In this document: piece after piece, positions 22,946-34,960 of the stretch | How positions within the stretch are numbered: position 1 is the first letter of the stretch | Layout of the letters: every line of letters begins with the position of its first letter | Assembly (NCBI GenBank): GCA_038277395.1 | Contig: CM076196.1 | Coordinates: 86,617,786-86,681,785, forward strand | Direction of reading: 5' to 3' | Source of the DNA: Dryocosmus kuriphilus | Taxonomy: Eukaryota; Arthropoda; Insecta; Hymenoptera; Cynipidae | Length of the DNA stretch: 64,000 nt | The notes under the pieces: generated by a model | Database searches by the model: none | Seen by the model: only the letters and a program-made list of their open reading frames with translations | What the model was told of the DNA's origin: nothing | Position numbers and translations under genes: made by a program

Positions 22946-24302
22946 TACCCATTTTTAAAAAAGGCGATAAAACGAACTGTAACAATTATCGGGGAATGTC
23001 ACTTGTGCCTTCATGCTATATAAGATCCAGTCCAATTTAATCTTAAGTAGACTAACCCCTTTTGCTGAGAAAATAATTTAGGATTACCAGTGTGGATTCC
23101 GCCGAAACCGGTCTACAAGCGATCAAATGTTTACAATTATACAACTGTTAGAAAAGAAATCGAAATTTAATAAAGCAATACATCAGCTATTTATCGATTG
23201 CAAAAAAGCTTACGACTCTATTATATGCGCAGGAATGTACTGGATTCTAGAGTTCTTGGGTTTACCAAGGAAATTGCTTAGACTTATCCAAGTTTGCTTA
23301 AGCGGCAGTAGGGGTAGAATACGCGTAAACTGAAGTTTGTCTGAAGAGTTTTTGATCCACGATGGCCTAAAACAGAGCGATGTTCCTTCGTGCATTCTTC
23401 TCAACTTAGTTTTAGGATACGTGTTTAGACAAGTACAAATGAATCCGACCGGTGCTACCCTCAATGGGACAATACAAATTCTGGGATATGCGGATAATCT
23501 CGACTTACTCGGGGTGATAAAGAAACGGTAGCTAAAAATGCAGAAATCTTGATCAGAAAAGACAAGGAAATAGGTTTAGAAGTTAGTGAATCGAAGACAA
23601 AATATTTGACCGTCGACAGATCAGAACAAAATAATGAAGAGGGGAATCTAATGGCCGGAAATATGAAATTCGAAAGAGTTAATGAGTTTAAATACCTCGG
23701 GACTATTATAACTAGCGACAATAACGTTAGAACGGAAATCAACAGGCGTCTGCATGCTGGCAATGGGTATTACTATGCAACAAATACGTTACTAAAATCG
23801 CGATTGCTATCTAAAACATCAATGTAAAAATGAACAAAACGACAATAATGCCGGTCGTCATGTACGGGTGCAAAACTTGGGCGCTGACGAAAGGAGAGAA
23901 GAACAGGTTTAGAGTATTCGAAAATAAAGTACTAAGAAAAATCTATAGCCAAAACAGGGACGAAGAGACTGGTGAATGGAGGAAACAGCATAATGGTGAG
24001 CTACATGCTCTTAACGGGTCAGTAAATATTAATAGAGTAATGAAAGCGCGTAAATTAAGATGGGCGAGATATGTAGCAAGAATGGGCAACGAAATAACAG
24101 TGGTGCAAGTTTTAAGAGGGAAACCGATTAGTAAGAGACCTCTAAGTAGACCGAGAAGCAGATGGGAGAAAAACGTAAGGGACGATCTAGAAGAGCTAGG
24201 ACATGATTATTTAAACTGGATGGAGGATGCACAGGATAGAGATGCGTGGCGGTTTCAGGTAGGTGAGGCAATGAACTTCCGAGTTCGAACTGCTAAACTA
24301 TA
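22945..24302 (+). pseudogene. RTE-like LINE, reverse transcriptase to C-terminus, decayed
   Basis: Starts inside the coding region (VPIFKKGDKTNCNNYRGMSL). The reverse transcriptase pieces are FIDCKKAYDS, GLKQSDVPSC (family GLKQGD..SP) and LGYADNLDLL (family YADD, so a metal-binding D is lost). Downstream comes FKYLGTIITSDN, then VMYGCKTWALT, and the C-terminal segment KLRWARYVARMGN with RPLSRPRSRWEKNVRDDL and AQDRDAWR, which fits RTE-like elements. Frameshifts and stops occur near 23030, 23330, 23530 and 23826. The last frame ends at a stop at 24301-24303, immediately before an AT microsatellite tail. Confidence 0.85.
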
Positions 24303-24304
24303 AT

Positions 24305-24348
<44 letters not shown>

Positions 24349-24358
24349 GAAATTTGGT

Positions 24359-24400
<42 letters not shown>
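24303..24400. repeat. TAA/AT microsatellite at the LINE 3' end
   Basis: TAATAATAATATAT leads into two long AT runs separated by AAAATTGAAATTTGG. Its place directly after the LINE stop codon suggests an expanded LINE 3' tail. Confidence 0.85.
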
Positions 24401-25434
24401 CTATATTATTTTTTTGGATCAAAGGTCAAAGGTATTCAGTTAGTAATTTTATTCGAGCTTTACGTGAGATGTACAAACGTTCGAATACAAAGACGTTACG
24501 CGAGTTTACTTGCCCATACAGATCTCTGTTTCCACCTTAATGGCACAAACAGACCTGGTGTACTGATCCGACAGTACAATCCGACGCCGATTCAGAGGAA
24601 GAAGACGGTGGTGGTCTCGTTGACAATCTGAGAGGTAGGCAGCTGCGAGCTCATGCAGAAGTTGTAGTATGTTGGCAGGCTGGCCTGCAGAAGAGTTCAG
24701 AGTCCAGGCTGGAGATCCGTTTTGACCAGATTGGTCACTTTCCATTTTATCGCTAATGACAAGCGGCTGCGCTGTCAAGGAGACGTCTGCAGGACAAGAG
24801 CTAGAACTAAGTGCATAAAGTGTAATGTTGGATAATGCATTTTATGCTTCATGGACTACCACATCAAGAAACCGTAGTTCACTTACCTAACATAAATGGA
24901 AGTATATTCCTTTAATATAACATGCACTTCACACGGTATGATGTCACTGATCTTTCTGTGTTCTAATTTTTTAAGGCGTAATTTTTAAGGAGATTTTTAG
25001 AAATTTCGTTTAAACGCACCAAGCTGAATGTGCCTTTTGTAAATTATTTCATCAACATTAATTAAATATATTGACTCACCTGCTGGTTTTCCATTCATAA
25101 TCCTCATAAATAACCTTTATAACGTCACAATAACACATAATCACGATGTCAAAAACTATTTAAATGTTTAGACCGGCTACGTAGACGAACAGAAGCATGG
25201 GATCTAAAAAGTAGCAAAATGACTCCGCTCCCTTCCGCAGCGTGCCATATATATGGCTATATCTCACAAGTAACGTATCTCCGAAAGAATTTAGGTATAG
25301 TTTACATAAATTGTAATGAAAACCATACACAAAAATCGTCGCGTTTGGAGAGAAAAAAATCTTGGGCGGATTCGGGTTAAGAAATATGGTTTGTAAATAT
25401 ATTTCATAAAAGTTGAGATTTTCACTGTTTTTTT
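24401..25434. other. Stretch without a recognised gene
   Basis: A 90-codon frame on the minus strand (24778-24506, with MESDQSGQNGSPAW near its start) lies in a GC-richer patch and could be an exon, but it matches no family I know. A palindrome-like GTGCCATATATATGGC occurs near 25240. The rest is AT-rich. Confidence 0.35.
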
Positions 25435-26402
25435 TTTTACATTTTCATCTCAATGAGAAGGTATTAGTTTTTTGTGAAAACTGGCTTTCGCGAATGTCAT
25501 GAAATCTCGACGTTTCGACACCCCCTGAATACGAAAACACAGGTTTTACGTTGGTGTCTGTCTGTCTGTCTGTCGTCTATGACAGCGATAACTCCTGAGA
25601 AACATGTTAAATTTAATCGCGGGTTGGTACATTTTTCAAGGGGCCACACGGAAAGAACCATCCTGCTAACCAACTTCTTTGACCAACTGTTATGGTTTTA
25701 TCCACCAAATACTGATATTCAAAAATTTAACAGTGGATTTTCCAGCTAAACTCTTAAAGCTAAACTATATAAAAATAGGGCACGTATTTTTCGATTTAAT
25801 ACAAAAAACTATATTGAAACCTCAAAAAGTTCACGTAGACAGTGAAGTGTACGTTTTTTTGCAAAGTAAACATCATGAAAAATTATATTTTTTCATGGAA
25901 AGAATTATAGGCGATGTGAAAATTTGCGGCAAGAGATCCTAGTTACCTTTAACTATTTACAGCACTTGAAATGCCAGAAAATTCGATTTTCCAGTCTACA
26001 AATTTGTTTTTGATCATTTCTTTATAAGACGCATGGTTTTTAAGTTATTCGTGAAAAATATTATTAAATACTAAAAAATCCACTTTTCAAAAAAATTATG
26101 CAGGATACGAAAAAAAATGTTAAAACGCAAAGTTGCTTACCTCGAAAAGATCTACAAATTTATTTTATATCATTTTTTAATACAACGCCTAATTTTTTAT
26201 AAGACTAATAGTATTTGTTTTAATCGTGAAAAACGTGATTAAAAAGGTAATAAAAAAGTTATTAAAAGTTATTAAAAAATCTGACCGCTAAGGCAGGCGC
26301 ATTTTAGTCACGTTTCTCGCACTTGACACCCGGTTAAAACATATCCAAACCTAATTTTTTTATATTTTTTACATAGTTTCGCTGGAAAATGCAGTTTTTA
26401 AT
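25435..26402 (-). repeat. Interspersed repeat copy C (ACATTCTCATC family)
   Basis: It begins ACATTTTCATCTCAATGAGA and then reads in reverse through the microsatellite region (TCTGTCTGTCTG) and the diverged ~156-bp units. It ends where copy D starts, and its second half is degraded. Confidence 0.75.
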
Positions 26403-26888
26403 ATTACATTCTAATCTCAATGAGAAGGTATCAGATTTATGTGAAAACTGAATTTCGCGGATTTCATGAAATCTCGACGTTTCGAAACCCCCTGAATCCG
26501 AAAAAACAGATTTAAGTTGGTATCTGTCTGTCTTCGTTTTGTCGTTGTCGTCGCCGTCTATATACCGGATAACTTTCCGAAAGACGAATTGGATTAGATT
26601 GCGCTTTAACGCACTTTGTTAAGTCAAATTCAACTTTTGCCCAAACTATGCGAGATGCGAAAAAAATGTTAAAAAACAAAGTTTATCAACTTAAAAAGAT
26701 CTACAAATTTTCTTCTTACCATTTTTGTATAAGAAACATATTTTTTTACTTATTCGTGAAAAACGTTATTAAAGATAAAAAATTCACTTTATAGCAAAAC
26801 TATGCGAGATACAAAAAAAAACGTTGGAAGGCAAAGTTTTTATCTTAAAATATCTAAAAGTTTACTTCATAACATTTCCTGATAAAAC
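26403..26888 (-). repeat. Interspersed repeat copy D, shortened
   Basis: It begins ACATTCTAATCTCAATGAGA, contains a GTCGTTGTCGTCG run at about 26535, and breaks off at the start of copy E. It is only about 0.49 kb, so it is internally deleted or truncated. Confidence 0.75.
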
Positions 26889-27862
26889 GCATATTACATT
26901 CTCATCAGAGAAGGTATTAGATTTATGTAAAATTTGACTTTCGCGGATTTCATGAAATCTCCACGTTTTGAGACCCCCTAAGTCAGAAAAAACGGTTTTT
27001 ACGACGGTGTCTATCTGTCTGTTCTTGACCAACAGTTACGGTTTTATCCATCAAAAACGGTTTTCACAAAATCAAAAAATCCATTTTCCAGCTAATCTAT
27101 AAGAGATACAAAAAAAATGTAAGAAAGCAAAATTCTTCATCTCAAAAAATCTATAAATTTTGTCTCAACTGTTTTTTGATAAATTGAACTGTTTTTGTTT
27201 TAATCAAGAAAACGCTATTAAAATTAAAAAACTCTGGTTTCCCTCCAAAGTATTCAAGATACAAAAAAATGGTAAAGAACAAAGTTGTTCAATTTAAAAG
27301 GTCTACAAATTTTGTTTTAACCATTTTTTGATAAAATGCACGGTTTTTGTTTTAATCGATAAAACGTTATTAAACATAAAAAATTCCAAATTTCCCGCCA
27401 AACTACGCAAGATGCGGAAAAATGATAATAAACAAAGTTATTCGTCTTAAAAAGATTACAAATTTGCTGTCTATCATTTTTTTGAGCAAACGCGTAGTTT
27501 TTGAGTTATTCGTGAAATATGTTATGAAATATAAAGAAAACCACTTTTCAGCAAAACTATGCAAGATATGAGAAAATACTAACAAGCAGAATTATTCACC
27601 GTGGAAAGAGCTACAAAATTTATTTATAAGACTCATCGTTTTACTTTTAAGAATTGAAATCCTGTATTGTGAAAATTTGGAAAATCACAAATAGTTCCTT
27701 TTCGAATTTTTAATTTAAAGGTTTATACTATTCATAAACACCGAGCGCGTAGCGCGAGGTGAATAATGTATCGAGCGCGAAGCGCGAGTGCCAACAGATG
27801 CGCGCCGTAGGCGCGCTAATACTTCGCGCGAAGCGCGGCGCGCAAAGCACGCGATGAGAATG
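26889..27862 (-). repeat. Interspersed repeat copy E, near complete
   Basis: The ends are ACATTCTCATCAGAGAAGG at the left and GCACGCGATGAGAATGT at the right, inverted with respect to each other over ACATTCTCATC. The right 120 bp is a GCGCGAAGCGCGAG-rich island. Confidence 0.85.
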
Positions 27863-28505
27863 TGCCCGCGAAGCGGGCAAATTTTTTTTTGATTATAACA
27901 ACTATTATACGTTTCATGAATAAACTATGAGCTGGATCAAAAAATAGTTAAAGAAATTGGTAGATCTTTTTAAGGTGAACAAGTTTGTTTATTATCATTT
28001 TTTTCGTATCTTGCATAGTTTTGGTGAAAAGTGGATTTGTTTGTATTTAATAATATATTTCACGAATAACTCAAAAACAATGCGTTTTTATGAAAAAATG
28101 ATAGCGAGAAGATTTGCAGATCTTTTTGAGATAAACAACTTTGTGTATTATGATTTTTTTCGTATCTTACATATTTTGGCGGGAAATTTGAATTCTTGAT
28201 TTTTAGAAAGAAATTATGGTGGATAAAACCAGAATCATTGGTCAAAAACCGCTGGTTAACGAACTCGTCCTTAAATTTTACGCTCTATTGATGTGTGCCG
28301 AAGCACAATCCAATCCGATTAGTTCTTCGAAAGTTATTGTAGAAACAGGCTACGACGACAACGACAACGACAACAACGACAGACATACACCAACGTAAAA
28401 CATGTTTTTTCGGTTTCAGGTGGTCATGAAACGTCGTGATTTCATGAAATCCGCGAAAGTCAGTTTTCACATAAAACTAATACCTTCTCATTGAGATGAG
28501 AATGT
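27856..28505 (+). repeat. Interspersed repeat copy F
   Basis: It abuts copy E head to head around a shared GATGAGAATGT. A CCCGCGAAGCGGGC palindrome follows at 27866-27880, then the ~156-bp units, the ATGGTGGATAAAACCAGAAT segment and a GACAAC microsatellite. It ends at GAGATGAGAATGT. Confidence 0.85.
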
Positions 28506-29525
28506 ATAAACAAAAAGAAGTGAAAAAGATTTTTTAAATATTTAAATATGTGATAAATAATGCTGTTTCTGGAAGATTTATTGTAACAGAATTGTACAGT
28601 AAAGTAAAGACTTTTGTGTTGAACTTCGATCGTGAGCCAATCTCATGAAAATTACAACAGTGAGGGAACAGAAAATACAACTTGAGTGTGTTGACGAACA
28701 CATGAGATGGGGTAAATCGAGTAAATCGAGTAAATGGTAAAACGTAAGCGTGGAGATCGAAATTGCGAGTGTTGGGTATCGGTTGGATCCTCATTTCACG
28801 GCCAGTTGCTGTCGCAAATATCGACAGTGGCTTCTGCTTCAAGCCACCCTTTCATATCTCTTTATCTCTTCTCGATATCCCAATATCCTAGTAATTTCTC
28901 GATAATACCCTTTTCTCGCAAGATGACATCCACCAAAATCCACTTCGATTTTGTATCACAATACTGAAATCGCTCCTATCGATCTGCCAAACAAGTCCTC
29001 GGGCTCTATCACGGCACGAAATGATGCGAAAATCAGTTTATCCGTAAAATTTGAGCATAAAACGGAAATCCCTCAATTCCAATCCAACGTATTCTCTATT
29101 ATAAATTATTCATTTTTTCTATTGATACTCCTGTTCATATACAGATCTTATATATGTTTGGCAATTAGAGATTTCTATTCAGTGTTCATACTTATTTAAC
29201 AAATTAATATATTAAATTTAAAATCAAAATACGGTTTAAACCTTATACACCGTAAAACTCTGCACAAAATTATAAATTAGGTAAATTTCTCAAAGCAAAG
29301 CGAATCAATTAATTTAATATGTTAACAGTAATTTTGACTAAAGAGAAATAAAATTTTGATTATTTTCAATACGGAAACAAAGTCTGACTTTACATTCGAT
29401 CGGCCTATGCTAGTACTGAATTTAGTTCATCACTAATACAGTTTTAGTAATTTATTATTTCGATATGGCTTTTTCCATGAGGACAGAAAGTAGCTCATAA
29501 AATGCCCACCAAAGTCGAGACAACT
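28506..29525. other. Stretch without a recognised gene
   Basis: Open frames of up to 102 codons occur on both strands (for example 28534-28842 minus and 28734-28967 plus), but they overlap each other and carry no domain I recognise. Confidence 0.4.
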
Positions 29526-29783
29526 CCAGTGGGCACAAACATCCTAAAACGTTCTTCAAACATTGAAGAAACGTCCTAAGTCAGGCCAAATTGCATTCAA
29601 AAAACGTGTAATGCTCCAAATACGTGCTGAAAGCGTTTTTTAGAACATTAAACGTTTTTAGAACGTGATTTGGCCTGACTTAGGATGTTTTTTGGAACGT
29701 TTTAAGAACGTTTTTCGGCTTTTACGTCCAAAAAACGTTTTTAGAACGTTCCGTTTACATCCTCAAATGTTGTAACCACTGGG
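29526..29783. mobile_element. Palindromic MITE with CCAGTGG ends
   Basis: The ends CCAGTGGGCACAAACATCCT and (reverse) CCCAGTGGTTACAACATTTG are inverted. Inside, CCTAAGTCAGGCCAAAT at about 29572 is inverted at about 29672-29690. Many AACGTTTTT words fill the rest. It is about 258 bp with no coding capacity. Confidence 0.8.
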
Positions 29784-30380
29784 ACATTACAGCCAGTTTA
29801 ATTTAGAAATCTTTGCTGGAACTTACCAATGTTATTTAATGTAAACAATTTTCATATGAACATAAAAATCCCTTCGTGTCAAGAGACGCTCAGCTGACTA
29901 TTCTCCGACCTGTGCCACTTACCCCCAATGTTCCTCTTTTGCATCCTTTTACCTCTTTCATCACAATCACAAGAATTTTGGAAGAATCGAAAATGTTAAT
30001 TTTTTTCGTAATCCACATACAATGCTCAATTCAAAAACAACTATGATCTTTTAATTTGAGTTTATCTAGGAGAGAATTTAATTTAAATGGACCTGATTAA
30101 ACTAAAATCAATTTTAGAACTTAAATTTTTATCAACCAATGCAATGGCAACAGCCTGCATTATATGCTTGCCATTTTAATTCTTGAAAGATGTCCAACTT
30201 TTATTAGGTATATTTTGTAAGTGAAAAAGTTCTCAGAGGCTCAAAAAATTAGATTTTCTCCTAGATCAATTAAGATTTAAAAAGCATCAAAATTTCTGAA
30301 AATTGAGTATAATTGATAGATTACAACAACAAAAAATAACATTTACGAATTTTCCAATAATCTAAGAATAACGAATTTTT
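29784..30380. other. AT-rich stretch without a recognised gene
   Basis: I see nothing supportable here. Confidence 0.5.
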
Positions 30381-31261
30381 ACATTCTCATCTTAATGAGA
30401 AGGTATTCGTCTTATGCGAAAAATGACTTTCGCGGATTTCATTAAATCTCGACGTTTCGTGACACGCTGAATCCGAAAAAACATGTTTTACGACGGTGTC
30501 TGTCTGTATGTTGTCGTTGTCGTAGTCGTCATTGTCGTTGTCGTTGTCGTTGTCGTCGTCGTCGAAGTCTGTTCCCACGATAACTTTCGAAGGACTAATC
30601 AGATTGTATTTCGCTTTCGCACACTTCTTTAAGGCGTAAAAGGTAAGGATCAGTTCGTTAACCAGCGGTTTTTGACCAATGGTTATGGTTTTATCCATTA
30701 AAAACGGTTTTCACAAAATCATAAAATCAATTTTCCGGCTAAACTATGCAAGATACAAAAAAAGTGATAGAAGTTAAAATTGTTCATCTTAAAAAAATCT
30801 ACAAATTTTGTTTCAACCATTTTTTGATAAAATACACGGTTTTTGTTTTAATCGATAAAACGTTATTGAAAATAAAAAATTCAAATTTCCTGCCAAACTA
30901 TGCAAGATATGAAAAAAATGATAATTAACAAAATTATTTATCTTAAAAAAGTCTACAAATTTTCTCTCTATCATTTTTTTGAACAGACGCCTAGTTTTTG
31001 AGTTATTCGTGAAATATGTTATGAAATATAAAGAAAACTACTTTTCAGCAAAACTATGCAAGATATGAGAAAATATTAACAAGCAGAATTGTTCACCTTG
31101 GAAATATCTACAAAATTTATTGATAATACTCATCGTTTTACTCTTAAGAATCGAAATCCTGCATTTTGAATATTTAAAAAATCACAAAAAAAGTTTAACA
31201 ATCTACAATGTGTTTAAAAAAAATGTAATTGTCGAGCGCGAAGCGCGAGTGTCATGATGAG
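30381..31261 (-). repeat. Interspersed repeat copy G, complete (881 bp)
   Basis: It begins ACATTCTCATCTTAATGAGA and ends GCGCGAGTGTCATGATGAGAATGT, the clearest complete copy. It has a GTCGTTGTCGTTGTC microsatellite (30510-30560), the conserved segment around GGTTATGGTTTTATCCATTA, and the diverged units. A 103-codon acidic frame on the minus strand lies over the microsatellite and is not conserved between copies. Confidence 0.88.
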
Positions 31262-31979
31262 AATGTATTCCTTAAGGTCGATAGAGGCTTAAGTAAAATA
31301 ATTTCTTTTGTAATTTTTAATAAAAAATTCAAATGTAATAATCTCATTAAAAGGTGTTTTGAAATTTTAAGACCCACGTAGCGAATACCGAGCACGATGT
31401 GCAAAGACCAAAAACATCCGAGCGCGAAGCGTGCGATGATTTTTTAAACATATTTTAACACCACAAGACCTCAGGATGTTGTTCGATCTACTTCAAATTT
31501 GAAACAAGTTATAAGAGATACACAATAAAACTCTTCCGTGCTAGACTGGTTTTGATTTATAAATTTTTTTCAAACAACTCCACTGCATATTAGGGGTGGT
31601 TCAAATATTATGTAAACATAATTTTCGCTTTTTTCAACTCCCCCCCCCCCCCCCCCCTCCCAGGTATAAGCCTATTTTCGCATTACTTGTAGTGGTATAA
31701 TTTTACCACTTTAAAACATGTGCCACATGTTGTAATTATTACCTTGTAATATACTTAAGCCAATGCAGCCATTTTATACAGTGTATATATGAAAAGGAGT
31801 TTTGTTTTTAATTTAGAACAAGAAATGCTGTCTTCGTTTATAGAATTACTGTTTTTTAAGGTACTTGATAGAAGTTGTAAACAGGATTAAATTAATTTTC
31901 TTCGGATGTGGTAATTTATTTAAAGATAAAATTTAAGAGGATGAATGTGGAGAACCAACAGATGCTGAGTTTGTTTCTA
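31262..31979. other. Stretch with a short GCG island and a poly(C) repeat end
   Basis: A CGAGCGCGAAGCG-type patch occurs at 31380-31435. At 31590-31660, GGGTGGTTCAAATATTATGT leads into a run of 18 C (31640-31657), resembling the repeat end at 55340-55416. No gene is seen. Confidence 0.6.
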
Positions 31980-32530
31980 TTGGTTTCTGTTTCGATCACG
32001 AAATAAGACGCAGCCCCCGGTTCTGTTTGAAATTCTAGCAATCACTGAGCGCAGTTCGCAATTTTGTTGGGATCTATGTGGATTTTCGTATATATTGTAA
32101 CTTTCTTGGATTTCAAATCATAGGCTCAATTGGATTATGTTCCGAATTTCCAAATAGAATTTTACCGATAGTGGACCAAGTCCCTATTATTGGTTGGATC
32201 TGTTTGGATGTTGTAACTCACTAATCTACGGAATTGGATACTGTTTGGTTTCCCAAATAGAAGTTTAATGATCGTGCACTAAATCCCAATTACTGTTAGG
32301 TTCTCTTTAGTTGTTCAAATAGTGTAAACTACTTGGATTTCTAAACTGAATCTGAATTGGTTTCTGATTGGAAAAAAAAAATAGGATTTAACCGATGGCG
32401 CACAAAATCCGTAATTGTACTAGAATCTATTTGGATTTTCGAACACTGTATCCTATAAATTGGATGTCTAAACTCAATCTGAATTAGTTTCTGTTTGAAT
32501 ATCCAAGTAAGGTTGCAGTGTTCGAAAATC
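31980..32530. repeat. Degenerate tandem repeat, ~105-125-bp units
   Basis: Four to five diverged units carry ATAGAATTTTACCGATAGTG-like starts (about 32151, 32257 and 32381), then CCCAATTACTGTTAGG-like and CTGAATTGGTTTCTGTTTGG-like blocks. The identity is low enough that the period is irregular. No coding capacity is seen. Confidence 0.7.
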
Positions 32531-33856
32531 CAGACTATTCCTAACAGCAAGAGCTATCGCTAAAACTTTATTTGCATTTTTAAAACAAAATCCGGTTCAA
32601 GATGTGTTTGGAAATACAAGTAGGTTACGTGTTGGAACATACAATAATAGATCAACATAGTAATTTAGTGAGGATGTGTGTTTTCAATCAAATTTGGCTT
32701 AGTCCCATTTTCTGTGCCGCCCTTCAGATGTTAAAAATTCCTAAATGAAATAATTGGTATAATTTTTGGAATATTTTGGCTAGACATCCCAAAAATATTA
32801 TATAGAATAGGCCGGGGCCTAGATGGGTAGTGGAAAGGGGGTTAAAAAGAGGCTGGAAAAAAGCTAGAAAAGGAATTAGAATAATAACTCTTTGCAGATA
32901 AAAATTTTTATTTAATCTGGCATTCCCGAATTTCGGGACGACGATACATTTCATATTAAATATTCTAGGTACTCACTCTAGAAAACAGTTATTTTATACG
33001 TTTTATATGGAAAGATGAGTAATGCATAGATTTCAATAGCATGTAGTATAGAATGAATGTCAATATCGTATATTTTGGTTTCAATTTAAAAATTAAATGT
33101 CTCATTTTCCTTCCTGCTTCATTCTTTTCCAGCGTCTTGGTTTTTGATGCTATTTTTAATAACTAAAAGTTGGGTTTAAGAAAGGCTAGATAGAATATTG
33201 AAGTAATAATCGACCAGTGTTTATTGAAATTTTCATCGATACTGAAAAATTGTTACAAAAATTAGGAGAGAAAATTTGATGAAAATTTATTCATTGAACT
33301 CCGAACCTTTTTAGCATACGCAAATGCTGAATTGAATTGCACGAGTAGTTGCCTAAAAATTTTTTTGCAACACCCACCTCTAAAGTTGCACTTTATGTGC
33401 CCCAAAGTTATGTGTAAAGTAGGTCTTTAAAGCACAGACGTCAATGTACGTAATGTAATGTCATTATGCACGCTGACGTCACAGGTGTGTGTAAAGTAAG
33501 CCCATTATGCACGGGTGACAACTTTACACATTCTTCGCGAATTGGTGAGTTTAATCACAACCAGAGTCAAGTGAGCAATTAACTTGAGGTAAATTATACG
33601 ATTTATTATACTAATTTATTATATATTTGACTTACTTAGTTCATTTATGTGATATAAACTGAATGCAACATAACCTATAACTTTTTAATAAATTTCGGAA
33701 TAGGTGTCCAGTGCTTCCAACGAGCGCCGTTTATAGATAAGGTTAGGTGATGCATTGTATTTTATATACATATATTTGGTTAAATTGTGATTTAATTATA
33801 ATGCAACTATTTCGGTTGGGTGTTGCAAAAAATAGTACACGACACATGTGCGTACA
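32531..33856. other. AT-rich stretch without a recognised gene
   Basis: GTGTAAAGTA(A/G)G occurs twice between about 33410 and 33500 beside TGACGTCA-like sites. The rest shows no gene. Confidence 0.45.
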
Positions 33857-34217
33857 CAGGTGATCATTACGAGTGTTTTGCTGCATTTGCCTACGGCTCA
33901 TGCTGCAAACTTCACACTCGTAATAATCACCTGTTTTACGCACTTGTATCGTAAATTACTATTATACACCGCAGGCATGATTCACGCGTATTACGTGCCT
34001 ATTTTCAGCCACTTAAGTGGCCCGTTATCGGCCAGTTGTGGGAGCAGTACAATAACAGCCTCATTATTGTACTCGTACAATAATGAGAACTCGCGCATGC
34101 GCAGTTTTTTTCTCCTCTTATGCATTATTGTCCTCCGTACCACTGAAGCATTGAAGCAATACGTATTATTGTAGGTGATATACCTACAGACAAAGGGAGA
34201 GGGCATAGAGGTGCATA

Positions 34218-34249
<32 letters not shown>

Positions 34250-34960
34250 TTTTTCAAAGATTTGGAAATTTTTTTAAAATTTTGGAAATTTGATTTTTTT
34301 TTGAAATTTTGATCATTTTTGAAATTTTTGTAAATTTTTGAAAATTTTGGAAACGTGACAATTTTTTGGGAATTTTGATAATTTTGGAAATTTTTGGAAA
34401 TTTTTGAAAATTTTGAAAATTTTAGAAATTTTGCAAATTTTTGGAAATTTGAATTTTTTTAATGAATTTTGATCATTTTTGAAATTTTTGGAAATTTTGA
34501 AAATTTTGAAAATTTGAAAGTTTTTTGGGAATTTTGATCATTTTTGAAATTTTTGACCATTTTGAAAATTTTGGGAAGTTGAGAAATTTTTGGACATTTT
34601 TGAAAGTTTTGGGAAATTTTGGAAATTTTAGCAAATTCATTAAATTTTTCAAAATTATGGAAATTTTGGAAAATTTTGAAATTTTTTGAAATTTTTTAAA
34701 ACTGAAGCGGACTAGGAAGTATCAACGGGCTCGGCAAAAATCTTGTTAACCGGACCTAAAAGTGAATTGCACCAATTGTACCAAAACTTGCAAATCATGC
34801 TTTTGGTGTATAAAGTATAATGTGCACCATGGAACTAAAGTCGGTCATTAGCCTTGTGTGTTTGCAATACTCGTCTACAACTTATATTGCAAACTCACAC
34901 GCGGCGTATAATGATCGACTTACGCTCCGTGGTACACAATGCACTATCAATAGATAGATT
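33857..34960 (+). repeat. Dispersed repeat 'CCGCAGGCATGATTCACGC', copy 1
   Basis: A hairpin (33857-33932: AGGTGATCATTACGAGTG ... CACTCGTAATAATCACCT) precedes a segment matching 55905-56110 (CCGCAGGCATGATTCACGC through AGACAAAGGGAGAGG). A run of about 41 G (34218-34258) and about 450 bp of degenerate GGAAATTTTTGAAAATTTT follow. A second conserved segment (CTTGTTAACCGGACCTAAAA, GTGTATAAAGTATAATGTGC) ends near 34960. The order is the same in copy 2. Confidence 0.88.

Noticed and set aside
24506..24778. 90-codon minus-strand frame (MTAQPLVISDKMESDQSG)
   Set aside because: It could be an exon, but no domain or splice partner was found. It is mentioned only in the gap entry.
28534..28967. Overlapping frames on both strands after repeat copy F
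   Set aside because: They overlap each other in opposite directions and match nothing known.
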